DNA of 64,000 nucleotides from Bacteroidales bacterium (GTDB lineage: Bacteria > Bacteroidota > Bacteroidia > Bacteroidales > UBA10428): positions 1 to 64,000 of the forward strand of contig JAFGOZ010000522.1 of NCBI GenBank assembly GCA_016926235.1. The letters run 5' to 3'. Position 1 is the first letter of the stretch. Every line of letters starts with the position of its first letter. Shown here in pieces: positions 18,006 through 27,673 of this stretch. The notes below the pieces were generated by a model. The model worked only from the letters and a program-made list of their open reading frames with translations, was not told the DNA's origin and searched no databases. The position numbers and the translations under genes are program-made.

Positions 18006-18329
18006 CTATTTTGTTTGGGCCATATCAGCAGGATCTCTAACAATAGCTGATTTATCGACCTTCAAGCGTATTTTTTCTTCTACTTCAATAATTACTGTTG
18101 TTTCATGGATCTCTGCAATTTTTCCATAAATACCACCTGTAGTAATTATCTTATCACCCTTCGTCAATGACTCCCTAAAGTTTTTTAATTCTTTTTGCCT
18201 TTTTGACTGAGGCCTGATCATAAAAAAGTAAAACACAAAAATAAGCAGGGCAAGAAAAATAAAGTTTCCATAAGGACTCTGACCTTCTTTTGGAGGCGCC
18301 ATTAATAACACATTCAATAATTCCATCAT
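18006..18329 (-). CDS. yajC: Preprotein translocase subunit YajC
   Basis: A 107-residue inner-membrane accessory protein of SecDF. It has one N-terminal membrane span (YGNFIFLALLIFVFYFFMIR) followed by the family hallmark RPQSKRQKELKNF and the KGDKIITTGGIYGKI segment. It is 42 bases upstream of the ybbR-like gene, on the same strand. The second Met is an equally possible start. Confidence 0.95.
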   Translation of the reverse strand: MMELLNVLLMAPPKEGQSPYGNFIFLALLIFVFYFFMIRPQSKRQKELKNFRESLTKGDKIITTGGIYGKIAEIHETTVIIEVEEKIRLKVDKSAIVRDPADMAQTK

Positions 18330-18462
18330 TTTAATAATTTATATTTTTAGTTAAGTTGATATTCAATAATTCTTATCAAAAAATAAGGAAATGCAAAGTA
18401 ACGAAGAATTTACAACAACAACAAACCTAATCAGATACAAAAGTAATATGTTTTATGCTTCA

Positions 18463-19407
18463 TCATTCTTCTCCAACAAGCCCCCTGCCCTCTTTCACAA
18501 ATTTCTTTTCTTCCCTGAATACTTTTACGATCTTATCCAGTATTCCATTAATAAAATTACTGCTATTCCGGGTGCTATATGTTTTTGAAATTTCAATATA
18601 CTCATTCAGGGTTACTTTTACCGGAATATTTGAAAACTCAATGATTTCAGCAATAGCTATTACCATCAATAAAATATCAATGAATGCAATCCTGTCAACA
18701 TCCCAGTTAGTAGTATATTTTTCTACTATTTGTTTGTACTCATCGTAGTGCAAATGACTCTTACGTATTAAACGAACAGCAAATTCACGGTCATCAGAAT
18801 CTTTAAATTCACCTACAATTGGCAAACTACTATCAGAGGCTTTTAGTTTTTTAATATTTTTAACAAGTATTGTAAGTACAAAATCCAAATCATCATTCCA
18901 AAACACACTTTTTTCTTCCATCCACTGCTCAAGTAAATCCATTCCCGCAATATTGTTGATAAGAATGTTTTCTATTAGCTTTTTATCACTATTAAAATCC
19001 CTGGATTTGTCATCCATATATACATTGAAGTAATCTGAAAGAGTTACGCTCTTATACAAATTTTTAATCAATTCAGGATAATCGGCCCAACTAATTTTCT
19101 TTTCAAGGATATATTTTTTTAAGCCCGCATCTTCAGAAATCTGCTTAACAACCAGATTATCAATAAATTTTGTGTTTGGATGTAAATCTTCAAAGGAAGG
19201 CATCTTCTTATCTTTCGCAGCTTCAATTTTGTTATTCGCATAGTGAACGATATCCAGAACGAGCAATAATATATAATGATATAGTTCCTCAACTTTCTCA
19301 ATGCTAAACATTAACTCTTTTTCTGCTGAATTCAATGTTTTATCACCCTTTAGGCTAGAGTAAAATGTTTGCAGAACTTTTATTCTAATCAATCTTCTAC
19401 TAATCAT
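18463..19407 (-). CDS. nusB: Transcription antitermination factor NusB
   Basis: Forms the boxA-binding heterodimer with NusE (S10) that supports rRNA antitermination. At 314 residues it is twice the length of E. coli NusB, as usual in Bacteroidetes. The N-terminus has RRLIRIKVLQTFYS; the canonical NusB fold is in the C-terminal half, with AVRLIRKSHLHYDEY, WDVDRIAFIDILLMVIAIAE and PVKVTLNEYIEISKTYST before FINGILDKIV. It is the first gene of the nusB-yajC-ybbR-coaE run. Confidence 0.93.
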   Translation of the reverse strand: MISRRLIRIKVLQTFYSSLKGDKTLNSAEKELMFSIEKVEELYHYILLLVLDIVHYANNKIEAAKDKKMPSFEDLHPNTKFIDNLVVKQISEDAGLKKYILEKKISWADYPELIKNLYKSVTLSDYFNVYMDDKSRDFNSDKKLIENILINNIAGMDLLEQWMEEKSVFWNDDLDFVLTILVKNIKKLKASDSSLPIVGEFKDSDDREFAVRLIRKSHLHYDEYKQIVEKYTTNWDVDRIAFIDILLMVIAIAEIIEFSNIPVKVTLNEYIEISKTYSTRNSSNFINGILDKIVKVFREEKKFVKEGRGLVGEE

Positions 19408-19619
19408 AATAATTTAAAGAACAGAATTCATTTATATTCAATTTTTCTGCAAAATAAGTGAAAAAATAGGTTATTCCTTGCTAATTTTTGTCTAAATATT
19501 AAAGCATAGAGATTAACTCGCTCATTAACTGTCCATTATATTTAATGAAATATTTTTTTCAGGAAGTTATCATACGTGTAATTAATCACCGTTTATTATG
19601 ATGTGTATTATTTTTTTTA

Positions 19620-19627
19620 TATTTTTG
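19620..19627 (+). promoter_or_regulatory. Candidate -7 element for the PUR-family gene
   Basis: TATTTTTG lies 40 bases before the start. No TTG is found at the usual -33 distance. Confidence 0.4.
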
Positions 19628-19667
19628 AATTGTGGATTAATATCTAGTAACCAAACTTTTTACGATT

Positions 19668-20075
19668 ATGACGGAAGACGGAATTGAAAAAACTGAAGGC
19701 ACGGAAAAAAACCAAAGACAGGAGATTTTCTCAAGGGCCGTTAGAGCAGGAAAAAGAACCTACTTTTTCGATGTTAAGTCAACTAGAAGAGATGACTACT
19801 ATCTAACGATCACAGAAAGCAAAAAAAGGTTTAACAGAGATGGACGTTATTATTTCGAGAAGCATAAAATCTTTCTTTATAAGGAAGATTTTGAGAAATT
19901 TCTTGAAGGTTTAACTGAATCTGTGGAGTTTATTAAGAGAGAAAGGCCGGAGATTATCCGAAATGATGAAGAATTTGAGGACGATCAAAATGTGTCACAA
20001 GAGCTTGAAGGTGCCACTGCAGATGAATATTCTGCAAATGTTGATTTTGAAGATCTTGAAGACAAGGCTGAATAA
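19668..20075 (+). CDS. PUR-family DNA/RNA-binding protein (DUF3276)
   Basis: A 135-residue protein of the bacterial Pur-alpha-like family. The PUR repeat spans about 17-95: EIFSRAVRAGKRTYFFDVK, DDYYLTITESKKRF and HKIFLYKEDFEKFLEGL. The last 40 residues are strongly acidic and probably disordered. Family members bind single-stranded nucleic acid, and the structure of the Borrelia homologue shows an intertwined dimer. The gene stands alone, divergent from nusB and convergent with an unknown gene. Confidence 0.9.
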   Translation: MTEDGIEKTEGTEKNQRQEIFSRAVRAGKRTYFFDVKSTRRDDYYLTITESKKRFNRDGRYYFEKHKIFLYKEDFEKFLEGLTESVEFIKRERPEIIRNDEEFEDDQNVSQELEGATADEYSANVDFEDLEDKAE

Positions 20076-20180
20076 CTAACTTCTTACAATATTTTTATCT
20101 ACTTATCTCATTTACTTTGTAATGTTATGGGGAGAATTATGTTTTAACGATATCTTTGTGGATTATGGGCCTATGGTTGA

Positions 20181-20978
20181 TTATTCATCCATATTTTCAT
20201 CTAATTCATCTGTTTTCCTGTGCTCGCTCTTTTTCTTCTTCGCCTGATACTTCTGTTTACCAGATCTGTCTTTCAAAAATTCAATAATTTCCTCTTTGGA
20301 TAACTTTTTAACGTTTGTCACAATAAAGTGATTACTTAAAAAATCACCATATTGATTACATTCTTTAATAGCTTCTTTAAATATGTTCTTAAGAGACAAT
20401 TCCAATGGGATAAGGGTAACAAGGGTAATGAAGCTGCCATATAAATGTATCTCTTCTACTTCTGCTTCATTCTTTTTCAACACGTAATTAAACTCCTTAT
20501 TTATTATATCTTCCTGAAATGTTGAAAATGGATTTTCAGACTTCGAAATTAATACAACGAAGTATCTGAGTTTATTTTCTTTTCCACCCAGGCCGGTAGA
20601 TATAAATACCTGGTTCTCCTCAAGAATTTTGCTTTCAAGCAACATACGACTCTCCTGGCAAGCTAACACAGCCCAATAATATAAAGGGTTTTCCTTATCT
20701 TTTAAAAATTTCTCTATTGTTCTGTAAGCTTCAACATCTTCGATGGAAGCTAATTGCACAAGAAGTGTCTTTTTCCTATCATCCGAAACTTTATCTTTAA
20801 ATAAATCCTCTTTATTTCTGATGACGTCTTCTTTTGAAAAATCTTTCCTGTGTTTTCTGGAAAATTCAAAATACTCCAGTTGAAGGTCTATATCAATAAC
20901 TTCCTCCAAAATATTGAAATTGTCAGGAATATTTCCAAACAGTTCCTTTATTTTATCATATAAGTTCTCGTCTTCCAT
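20181..20978 (-). CDS. Conserved-type protein of unknown function
   Basis: I do not recognise this 265-residue protein. It has no signal peptide or membrane span. The N-terminal 110 residues are helical (YFEFSRKHRKDFSKED, TLLVQLASIEDVEAYRTIEK, PLYYWAVLACQESRMLLES), possibly HEAT-like, followed by an alpha/beta region with STGLGGKENKLRYFVVLIS and IHLYGSFITLVTLIPLELSL, and a charged Lys/Glu tail. The gene converges on the PUR-family gene with 105 bases between. Codon use looks like its neighbours, so recent acquisition is not suggested. Confidence 0.7.
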   Translation of the reverse strand: MEDENLYDKIKELFGNIPDNFNILEEVIDIDLQLEYFEFSRKHRKDFSKEDVIRNKEDLFKDKVSDDRKKTLLVQLASIEDVEAYRTIEKFLKDKENPLYYWAVLACQESRMLLESKILEENQVFISTGLGGKENKLRYFVVLISKSENPFSTFQEDIINKEFNYVLKKNEAEVEEIHLYGSFITLVTLIPLELSLKNIFKEAIKECNQYGDFLSNHFIVTNVKKLSKEEIIEFLKDRSGKQKYQAKKKKSEHRKTDELDENMDE

Positions 20979-21147
20979 TCCTTCATATTTTCTACAAATT
21001 GCATACGAACCCTGCTTATTAAAGTTACGGAATTATTGCGAATAATACAATTATTATCATAATTAGCTAATAGCCAGACATCAATTTATTTCTGACTGAT
21101 TTCTTTATAAGTTAGAAACCATTTTGGGTTGAATATCTAAAACATTT

Positions 21148-21179
21148 TTGCTCAAATTCTTGTTAATATGTTAATTTTG
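21148..21179 (+). promoter_or_regulatory. Bacteroidetes-type promoter of feoB
   Basis: TTG at 21148-21150, a 21-base spacer, and TAATTTTG at 21172-21179, followed by C. The feoB ATG is 54 bases downstream. I see no evident Fur or other operator palindrome between them. Confidence 0.68.
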
Positions 21180-21233
21180 CGTTTTTATTTAAAAGTAGTT
21201 TTGATATTTGCGAGTTGAGATCTTATACCACAA

Positions 21234-23753
21234 ATGAAACTTTCGGAGCTAAAAAATAACGAATTTGGAGTGATTACTAAAGTACTTGGACGTGGTGCCT
21301 TTAAAAAGAGGATAGGCGAAATGGGATTTGTTAGAGGCAAAAAAGTAACGGTAATCAAAAATGCTCCTCTGAAAGATCCAATACAATATCAGATAATGGG
21401 ATATGAAGTATCATTACGAAGAAGTGAAGCCTCTCAAATACAAATACTTACTAAGGATGAAATCCTTTCTGTTGAACCTTCACATTTCAATGGGGTAATA
21501 ACTGAAGATATATTAAAGAAAAGTGCACATAAGAAGCAAAACATTATAAACATTGCACTTGTCGGCAATCCAAATTCAGGAAAAACATCTTTCTTTAACC
21601 ACGCTTCCCGATCAAGAGAACGAGTGGGTAATTATGGTGGAGTGACAGTTGAATCAAAATCTGCTGAGTTTAAGTATAAAAACTACACCATAAACATTGT
21701 TGATCTGCCAGGAACTTACTCCTTATCTGCATATTCCCCTGAAGAGTTGTATGTAAGAAGGTATATTACAAGCGAAATGCCAGATATTGTGGTAAATGTA
21801 ATAGATTCATCAAATTTGGAGAGAAATTTATACCTCACCACACAGCTCATTGATATGGATGTTAAGGTAATAATCGCACTTAACATGTACGATGAATTGC
21901 TTGAAAAAGGGGATGTTCTTGACTATGATGCACTCGGTAAAATGCTGGGTACACCCATAACCCCCACCATCAGTTCTAAGGGTGAAGGCATAAATAAGCT
22001 ACTGGCAAAGGTAGTAGATGTGTATGAAGATAAAGATGAAACTGTAAGGCATATACACATAAATTATGGCAAAGATGTTGAGAAATCAATTAGAACTTTG
22101 CAAGATTTAATTTGGATAAACAAGGCTCTTACAGACAAAATATCTTCCCGCTTTTGTGCAATAAAAATGCTTGAGAAAGATAAAGCTGTATCCTTTCAAT
22201 TATCACAGTTTGAAAATTACGAAGCTATTAAACAAACTGCCAGTGATGAAATAAGAAGATTGGAGAAATTGTATAATGAGGATACAGAAACCTACATTAC
22301 CAATACCCGATACGGTTTTGTTTCCGGGGCCCTTAAAGAAACTTACACAGAAGGGATTCATTCGCAACGAAAAAAAACAGAAATAATTGATACTTTTTTA
22401 ACTCATAAACTATTAAGTTATCCCATATTCATTTTTTTGATGTGGGTAATGTTTGAGGCAACATTCAAGTTAGGTAAATATCCTATGGAACTTATCGACA
22501 ATGGCGTTTTATTTTTGAGAGATGCATTTAATAATTGGCTGCCTGAGAGTATTTTTAAAGATTTGTTAATTGATGGCATTCTTGGAGGAGTTGGGGGAGT
22601 AATAGTCTTTCTGCCAAACATACTCATTCTGTATTTCTTTATTTCTATTATGGAAGATACAGGTTATATGGCCCGAACAGCCTTTATTATGGATAAATTG
22701 ATGCATAAGATCGGCCTGCATGGCAAATCTTTTATTCCCCTTCTAATGGGTTTTGGTTGCAATGTCCCAGCTATTATGGCAACACGGACTATAGAAAACC
22801 GTAACAATCGCATCCTTACAATGCTCATTACACCATTTATGTCATGCAGTGCCAGGCTACCTGTTTATATACTGCTTATTGGGGCATTCTTTCAAAATAA
22901 CCAGGGAACTATACTTTTCAGTATTTATGCAATAGGAATCGTTGTCGGAATACTTTCTGCCATTTTCTTAAATAAATTCTTTTTTAAATCTTCAGAAGCT
23001 CCTTTTGTTATGGAACTTCCCCCATACCGGGTTCCCACCGTGAAAGCCATTTTTAAACACATGTGGTTCAAGGCTTCTCTTTATTTAAAAAAGGTAGGAG
23101 GCATTATTCTGGTTGCATCTGTGATAATTTGGTTTTTAGGCTATTTCCCCGTCAATACGGAATTAAAAAATGGCTATGACAGAACCATTACGCAATTCGA
23201 ACAGTCAATGGACAAAATGATAGCAAGTACTTCTCCTGAAAATGTATCACTTACCGAAAAGCTCATTCAAATAAAAGATGAAAATATTCATTCTGCATCT
23301 TTATCAGAAGCAGCAGATATACAACAAAACACCTATATTGGTTCTATTGGTCATTTTATTGAACCAGCAATCCGTCCTTTAGGATTTGACTGGAAGATGG
23401 GAATAAGCCTTATAACGGGTATTGCTGCAAAAGAAATTGTAGTAAGCACTATGAGTATTGTGTATCAGTCAGAAAATCCGGGAGAAATCACATCAGCATC
23501 TATATATGAAAAGCTTCAGAATGAAAAATTTGAATGGGGCAATAAAAAAGGACAATATGTTTTAACCCCTCTTACAGCATATGCATTCCTTGTATTTATA
23601 CTTTTATATTTTCCATGTATGGGAGTTATTGCTACAATTAGGAAGGAAGCCGGAAGCTGGAAATGGGCTCTGTTTACAGTCTTTTACACAACTGCAGCGG
23701 CCTGGATAATATCCTTTGCAATTTTCCAGATTGGCAGTCTTTTCATCAGCTGA
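21234..23753 (+). CDS. feoB: FeoA-FeoB fusion ferrous iron transporter
   Basis: Imports Fe2+ across the inner membrane. The 839-residue protein begins with a FeoA SH3-like domain (1-75, MKLSELKNNEFGVITKV and MGYEVSLRRSEASQI), joined to the FeoB G domain with GNPNSGKTSFFN near 111, VGNYGGVTVE, DLPGTYSLSAYSPEE and ALNMYDEL. The membrane part has the Gate motifs, including GFGCNVPAIMATRTIENRNNR and CSARLPVYILL. Fusion of FeoA to FeoB is usual in Bacteroidetes. It is followed by a DUF1287 gene 49 bases later. Confidence 0.95.
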   Translation: MKLSELKNNEFGVITKVLGRGAFKKRIGEMGFVRGKKVTVIKNAPLKDPIQYQIMGYEVSLRRSEASQIQILTKDEILSVEPSHFNGVITEDILKKSAHKKQNIINIALVGNPNSGKTSFFNHASRSRERVGNYGGVTVESKSAEFKYKNYTINIVDLPGTYSLSAYSPEELYVRRYITSEMPDIVVNVIDSSNLERNLYLTTQLIDMDVKVIIALNMYDELLEKGDVLDYDALGKMLGTPITPTISSKGEGINKLLAKVVDVYEDKDETVRHIHINYGKDVEKSIRTLQDLIWINKALTDKISSRFCAIKMLEKDKAVSFQLSQFENYEAIKQTASDEIRRLEKLYNEDTETYITNTRYGFVSGALKETYTEGIHSQRKKTEIIDTFLTHKLLSYPIFIFLMWVMFEATFKLGKYPMELIDNGVLFLRDAFNNWLPESIFKDLLIDGILGGVGGVIVFLPNILILYFFISIMEDTGYMARTAFIMDKLMHKIGLHGKSFIPLLMGFGCNVPAIMATRTIENRNNRILTMLITPFMSCSARLPVYILLIGAFFQNNQGTILFSIYAIGIVVGILSAIFLNKFFFKSSEAPFVMELPPYRVPTVKAIFKHMWFKASLYLKKVGGIILVASVIIWFLGYFPVNTELKNGYDRTITQFEQSMDKMIASTSPENVSLTEKLIQIKDENIHSASLSEAADIQQNTYIGSIGHFIEPAIRPLGFDWKMGISLITGIAAKEIVVSTMSIVYQSENPGEITSASIYEKLQNEKFEWGNKKGQYVLTPLTAYAFLVFILLYFPCMGVIATIRKEAGSWKWALFTVFYTTAAAWIISFAIFQIGSLFIS

Positions 23754-23764
23754 TTTTCTTGAAT

Positions 23765-23772
23765 TAATTTTG
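23765..23772 (+). promoter_or_regulatory. Candidate -7 element for the DUF1287 gene
   Basis: TAATTTTG followed by C, identical to the feoB -7 box, 30 bases before the ATG at 23803. The -33 position reads TTT, not TTG. Confidence 0.42.
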
Positions 23773-23802
23773 CATATTTACAACATGTATACTTATTAGC
23801 AG

Positions 23803-24408
23803 ATGAACAAAATTTTCATACTTTTATCCGCTATCAACCTTCTTTTATTGCAGCCTTTATCAGGGCAATCCTCATCAAGTGCAACGGATAGTTTTTTTAT
23901 AAAACTCGTGGATGCAGCTATTGAACGAACCAAACACAAAGTAATATATGATCCTGCCTATTACTCTATTGAGTATCCTAATGGCGATATTCCTGACAAT
24001 AAAGGTGTTTGTACAGATCTGATAATCAGGGCATATCGCAAAGCAGGTATTGACCTTCAAAAAGAAGTCCATGAGGATATGGCCCGTAACTTTGATAAAT
24101 ACCCAAAAATCTGGGGGCTTTCATATACCGATAAAAACATAGACCATAGACGGGTACCCAATCTTGCCACATATTTTACCCGACAGGGAGCAAAATTGCC
24201 TGTTTCAAATAATGCAGCTGATTATAAACCGGGCGATCTGGTTACATGGGATTTAGGTGGAGGAATTGCACATATAGGATTGGTCACCTTTACTAAATCA
24301 CGGGGTAACCAGCGATATCTAATAGTACATAATATTGGTGCAGGTCCAGAAATTGAAGATATGCTCTTTGATTATAAGATAACCGGGCATTATCGATATA
24401 AAAAATAA
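23803..24408 (+). CDS. DUF1287 protein, NlpC/P60-like periplasmic enzyme
   Basis: A 201-residue exported protein with signal peptide (about 1-22). The DUF1287 family (E. coli YijF) has a papain-like NlpC/P60 fold; the probable catalytic Cys is in NKGVCTDLIIRAYRKAG and the His in GGGIAHIGLVTF, with a second conserved His in IVHNIGAGPEIED. A cell-wall peptide or amide substrate is expected from the fold; it is not established. It is 7 bases upstream of the M28 peptidase gene, likely one transcript. Confidence 0.85.
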   Translation: MNKIFILLSAINLLLLQPLSGQSSSSATDSFFIKLVDAAIERTKHKVIYDPAYYSIEYPNGDIPDNKGVCTDLIIRAYRKAGIDLQKEVHEDMARNFDKYPKIWGLSYTDKNIDHRRVPNLATYFTRQGAKLPVSNNAADYKPGDLVTWDLGGGIAHIGLVTFTKSRGNQRYLIVHNIGAGPEIEDMLFDYKITGHYRYKK

Positions 24409-24415
24409 AGATATT

Positions 24416-25696
24416 ATGAAGAAAATATCTATTGGCCTCCTTTTTGGTATATTTCTTAATACACACCTAATTGCTCAGGATACAACCTATGCAAGGCATG
24501 TGGTATCTCATTTAGCCTCACAGGAAATGAAAGGCAGAGGTTACGTGGACAATGGAGATAAAAAGGCCGCCAATTTTATTGCATCAGAGTACTCAAAGTT
24601 TGGATTACAGTCGTTTAGTAATAAGTATTTTCAGGAGTTTGATATTTCAGTTAATACTTTTCCTAAAGAAATGAAATTAGTAGTTAACAATAAAGAATTA
24701 CAACCCGGATACGATTATATTACAGATGCTGCAAGCAAAGGTATAAAAGGAAAGTATAATCCTGTGTGGATTGATAAAAATGAGCTTTTAGACAAGAATA
24801 TTCTGGTAAATAAGATTCAACTTGCTGAAAATGGAATGCTTGTGGTTGACAACAGGACTTATGATCAGGCAAAGGATCAGGAAGTAAATGAGATACTTAA
24901 AGCATTAAAATACAGTCCGGAAATAAAAATTGAAGCAGTGGCCGAACTTACAACCCAGAAACTTATGTGGAATGCCTCTACCTATACACTTCCCCGGTGC
25001 TATGTTTCAATTCAGGCAGATTCTGTTACTATTGATACCATATATTCAATAGATATATCCATTCAGAATACATTCTTTAGTAAATACCAAACCCAAAATG
25101 TAGCAGGTTATATTCAGGGTACAAGCCAACCTGATTCATTTATTGTTTTTACTGCCCATTATGACCATCTTGGTATGATGGGCCAGGAAACATACTTCCC
25201 CGGGGCAAATGATAATGCAAGTGGAATAGCAATGCTTTTAAACCTGGCAAAATATTATAGTCAATATCCACCACATTATTCTATTGTTTTTATCGCACTG
25301 GGTGCAGAAGAGGTAGGGCTTTTAGGTGCAAAGTATTTCAGCGAAAATCCTTTATTTAACCTTGAAAATATTAAGTTCCTGATAAATTTTGACCTTGCAG
25401 GAACCGGAGATTTAGGTATTCAGGTTGTGAACGGAAAAGTATATAGAAAAGAATTTGATTTGCTATGCCAGATAAATGAACAGGACACTCTCCTGCCCCA
25501 GGTAAAAATTCGAGGGGAAGCATGCAATAGTGACCATTGTATGTTTTATATGAAAGGAGTCCCTTGTTTTTATATATATACTCTGGGAGGCATCAACGCT
25601 TATCATGATGTAAACGATAAAGCAGAAACACTTCCACTTACAGAATTTTCAGATTATCAAAGGCTTATTTTACGCTTTGTTGATAAGCTGAAATAG
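24416..25696 (+). CDS. Secreted M28 family metallopeptidase
   Basis: A 426-residue exported zinc aminopeptidase-type protein. It has a signal peptide (about 1-20, ending HLIAQ). The di-zinc site is visible as TAHYDHLGMM (His and Asp region), PGANDNASGIAML (bridging Asp), LGAEEVGLLGAKYF (catalytic Glu), FDLAGTG and a C-terminal His in NAYHDVND. This is the Bacteroidetes M28 arrangement, with an insert of about 180 residues before the catalytic domain. It probably acts in the periplasm on peptides. Confidence 0.9.
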   Translation: MKKISIGLLFGIFLNTHLIAQDTTYARHVVSHLASQEMKGRGYVDNGDKKAANFIASEYSKFGLQSFSNKYFQEFDISVNTFPKEMKLVVNNKELQPGYDYITDAASKGIKGKYNPVWIDKNELLDKNILVNKIQLAENGMLVVDNRTYDQAKDQEVNEILKALKYSPEIKIEAVAELTTQKLMWNASTYTLPRCYVSIQADSVTIDTIYSIDISIQNTFFSKYQTQNVAGYIQGTSQPDSFIVFTAHYDHLGMMGQETYFPGANDNASGIAMLLNLAKYYSQYPPHYSIVFIALGAEEVGLLGAKYFSENPLFNLENIKFLINFDLAGTGDLGIQVVNGKVYRKEFDLLCQINEQDTLLPQVKIRGEACNSDHCMFYMKGVPCFYIYTLGGINAYHDVNDKAETLPLTEFSDYQRLILRFVDKLK

Positions 25697-25786
25697 TAAC
25701 GCAACATCCAACATTACTATTCATTTTATTGTAGCAGATATAAAAAATTAATATCTTCACCGGCAAATGATAATAATCCAAATGAG

Positions 25787-26293
25787 ATGAAAGACTATTT
25801 ACTATTAGCACTTGGTATATTTCTGGTAATTCTCGGTATTATTGGTTGTGTTCTCCCTGTAATTCCAGGTCCGCCAATAAGTTTTGCAGCCATGTTGGTA
25901 TTACATTTTTCGAGGTTTGGTGAGTTTTCATTAACTATTTTGGTAATTTTTGGAGCTCTTGCTTTAATAGTAACTGTTTTAGACTATATTGTACCTGTAT
26001 GGGGCACAAAGAAATTTGGAGGTACAAAAGCAGGTATGTGGGGATCAACAATTGGATTGATCTTCGGTTTGTTTTTTCTTCCTTTTATCGGAATCATTAT
26101 TGGTCCTTTTGTCGGTGCAGTAATTGGAGAAACAATAGCAGGACAGAAATTTGGCCCTGCACTAAAAGCTGGTTTTGGATCATTCCTTGGATTTCTTTTG
26201 GGGGTAGGAATGAAATTAGCTGTTTCTTTTGCTGTGGCTATCTATTTTGTAAAAGAGGTTCTTCACAACCTCGACCAGTTCAAGTTTAAATAA
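25787..26293 (+). CDS. DUF456 membrane protein
   Basis: A 168-residue protein with about four membrane spans rich in Gly and Pro. The family signature GIIGCVLPVIPGPPISFAAM lies at 17-36 and the glycine-rich GPFVGAVIGETIAGQ segment near 108. DUF456 proteins are of unknown function. It ends 4 bases from the convergent carbamoyltransferase gene. Confidence 0.9.
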   Translation: MKDYLLLALGIFLVILGIIGCVLPVIPGPPISFAAMLVLHFSRFGEFSLTILVIFGALALIVTVLDYIVPVWGTKKFGGTKAGMWGSTIGLIFGLFFLPFIGIIIGPFVGAVIGETIAGQKFGPALKAGFGSFLGFLLGVGMKLAVSFAVAIYFVKEVLHNLDQFKFK

Positions 26294-26297
26294 ACAA

Positions 26298-27299
26298 TTA
26301 CAATCCTTCTCCCAATGTTGCTACCATTACAGCTTTTATAGTGTGCATGCGATTTTCAGCCTCATCAAAGACAATAGAAGCTTCAGATTCAAACACGTCT
26401 TCACTTACCTCCAAGGCTTCCAACCCATATTTTTCATGTATCTCGATACCCATTTTTGTTTCAAGATTATGAAAAGCAGGCAAACAATGTAAAAACTTGG
26501 CATCCGGATTCCCTGTCATTTCCATTACTTTGGAATTGATCTGATAGGGCCTAAACAATTTAATGCGTTCATCCCAGACAGAAGGATCTTCTCCCATTGA
26601 TACCCATACATCTGTATATAGAAAGTCGCAATCTTTAACCGCTTCAGCAACATCATCCGTTATCATGATTTTCCCGCCTGTAACGTCAGCTATGTCCTGA
26701 CAAGTCTTCACCAGTTTGGCATCTTGTTGAAATTGCTTTGGGGCTGCTACTCTAAAATCGATACCCATTTTTACAGAACCAACCAACAATGAATTACCCA
26801 TGTTAAAACGAGCATCACCCAAATAACAAAATTTCATTTCATTAAATGCTTTTTTCGAATGTTCCTGCATAGTAAGCAGGTCAGCCAAAACCTGCGTTGG
26901 ATGAAATTCATTGGTCAATCCATTCCATACAGGCACACCTGAAAATTGAGCTAATTCTTCCACAATACTTTGTCCGAACCCCCTGTATTCAATCCCGTCA
27001 TACATTCTACCCAGAACCCTTGCTGTATCTTTCATCGATTCCTTATGACCTATTTGAGATCCTGAGGGACCCAGATAACTTACATGCGCACCTTGATCAT
27101 AAGCTGCTACTTCAAAAGCGCATCTTGTTCGTGTTGATGTCTTCTCAAATATTAAAGCAATATTTTTACCTCTTAAATATTGTTTCTCTGTCCCTTTCTT
27201 TTTCGCATTTTTTAAGTCTGCTGATAACTTTAATAGATATTCTATTTCGCTTGTTGAAAAATCCAATAGCTTTAAAAAGCTTTTCCCTTTTAATTTCAT
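26298..27299 (-). CDS. argF: Ornithine carbamoyltransferase
   Basis: Transfers carbamoyl phosphate to ornithine to give citrulline. The 333-residue protein has the carbamoyl-phosphate site [15 protein letters not shown] near 53-67, [20 protein letters not shown], the [13 protein letters not shown] segment and HCLPAFHN near 270. It follows the E. coli ArgF/ArcB type and not the succinylornithine-specific ArgF' of Bacteroides. Whether it works in synthesis or breakdown of arginine cannot be told: no other arginine gene is adjacent. Confidence 0.92.
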   Translation of the reverse strand: MKLKGKSFLKLLDFSTSEIEYLLKLSADLKNAKKKGTEKQYLRGKNIALIFEKTSTRTRCAFEVAAYDQGAHVSYLGPSGSQIGHKESMKDTARVLGRMYDGIEYRGFGQSIVEELAQFSGVPVWNGLTNEFHPTQVLADLLTMQEHSKKAFNEMKFCYLGDARFNMGNSLLVGSVKMGIDFRVAAPKQFQQDAKLVKTCQDIADVTGGKIMITDDVAEAVKDCDFLYTDVWVSMGEDPSVWDERIKLFRPYQINSKVMEMTGNPDAKFLHCLPAFHNLETKMGIEIHEKYGLEALEVSEDVFESEASIVFDEAENRMHTIKAVMVATLGEGL

Positions 27300-27673
27300 T
27301 ATCTAAAATAATAAGTTTGTGAATTAATATTTTGTACAAATATAAAACTTTCAACTCAAAATTTACGTATCTTTTTGTAAAATTATACGTTATTTTTTAA
27401 ATATTATAAATTAATATTCTAAATATTCAAATATTTTTTAATATAAATAAGATGAAAATTAATGCATTAAAAGTTGTTTACAGGAAGAATTTCAAGCATA
27501 AATTTGACAAAACGATAATATTTGTTGACAAATTGTTGATTTTATACATAAATAATAAGAAAATATTTCCCTATTTTGACCTGTTCCAAATTGGATGATT
27601 TTTAGAAGATGTATTGAATACAAAATATATTTTATAAATTTACAATAGAGGATTACCTAACATCAACAAACCA
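27300..27673. other. AT-rich intergenic region between divergent genes
   Basis: This 374-base gap separates the carbamoyltransferase (minus) from a lipoprotein gene (plus). It is extremely AT-rich, with overlapping AAATATT-type palindromes around 27395-27440. Apart from a minus-strand TATATTTG box at 27337-27344 I find no gene, RNA or clear hairpin. Confidence 0.6.
27337..27344 (-). promoter_or_regulatory. Candidate -7 element for the carbamoyltransferase gene
   Basis: Minus-strand TATATTTG matches TAnnTTTG, 37 bases upstream of the start. No TTG lies at the expected -33 distance. Confidence 0.38.

Noticed and set aside
25999..26289. 96-residue frame inside the DUF456 gene
   Set aside because: The composition is rich in Trp, Ser, Arg and Cys and reflects the shifted codons of a Gly/Phe-rich membrane protein.
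26298..27299. Arginine deiminase operon
   Set aside because: No arcA or arcC homologue is near; the YfcC transporter lies over 11 kb away and in another transcription unit.
27395..27440. Replication origin-like AT-rich palindromes
   Set aside because: There are no DnaA boxes or neighbouring dnaA, dnaN or gyrase genes; it is simply AT-rich intergenic DNA.
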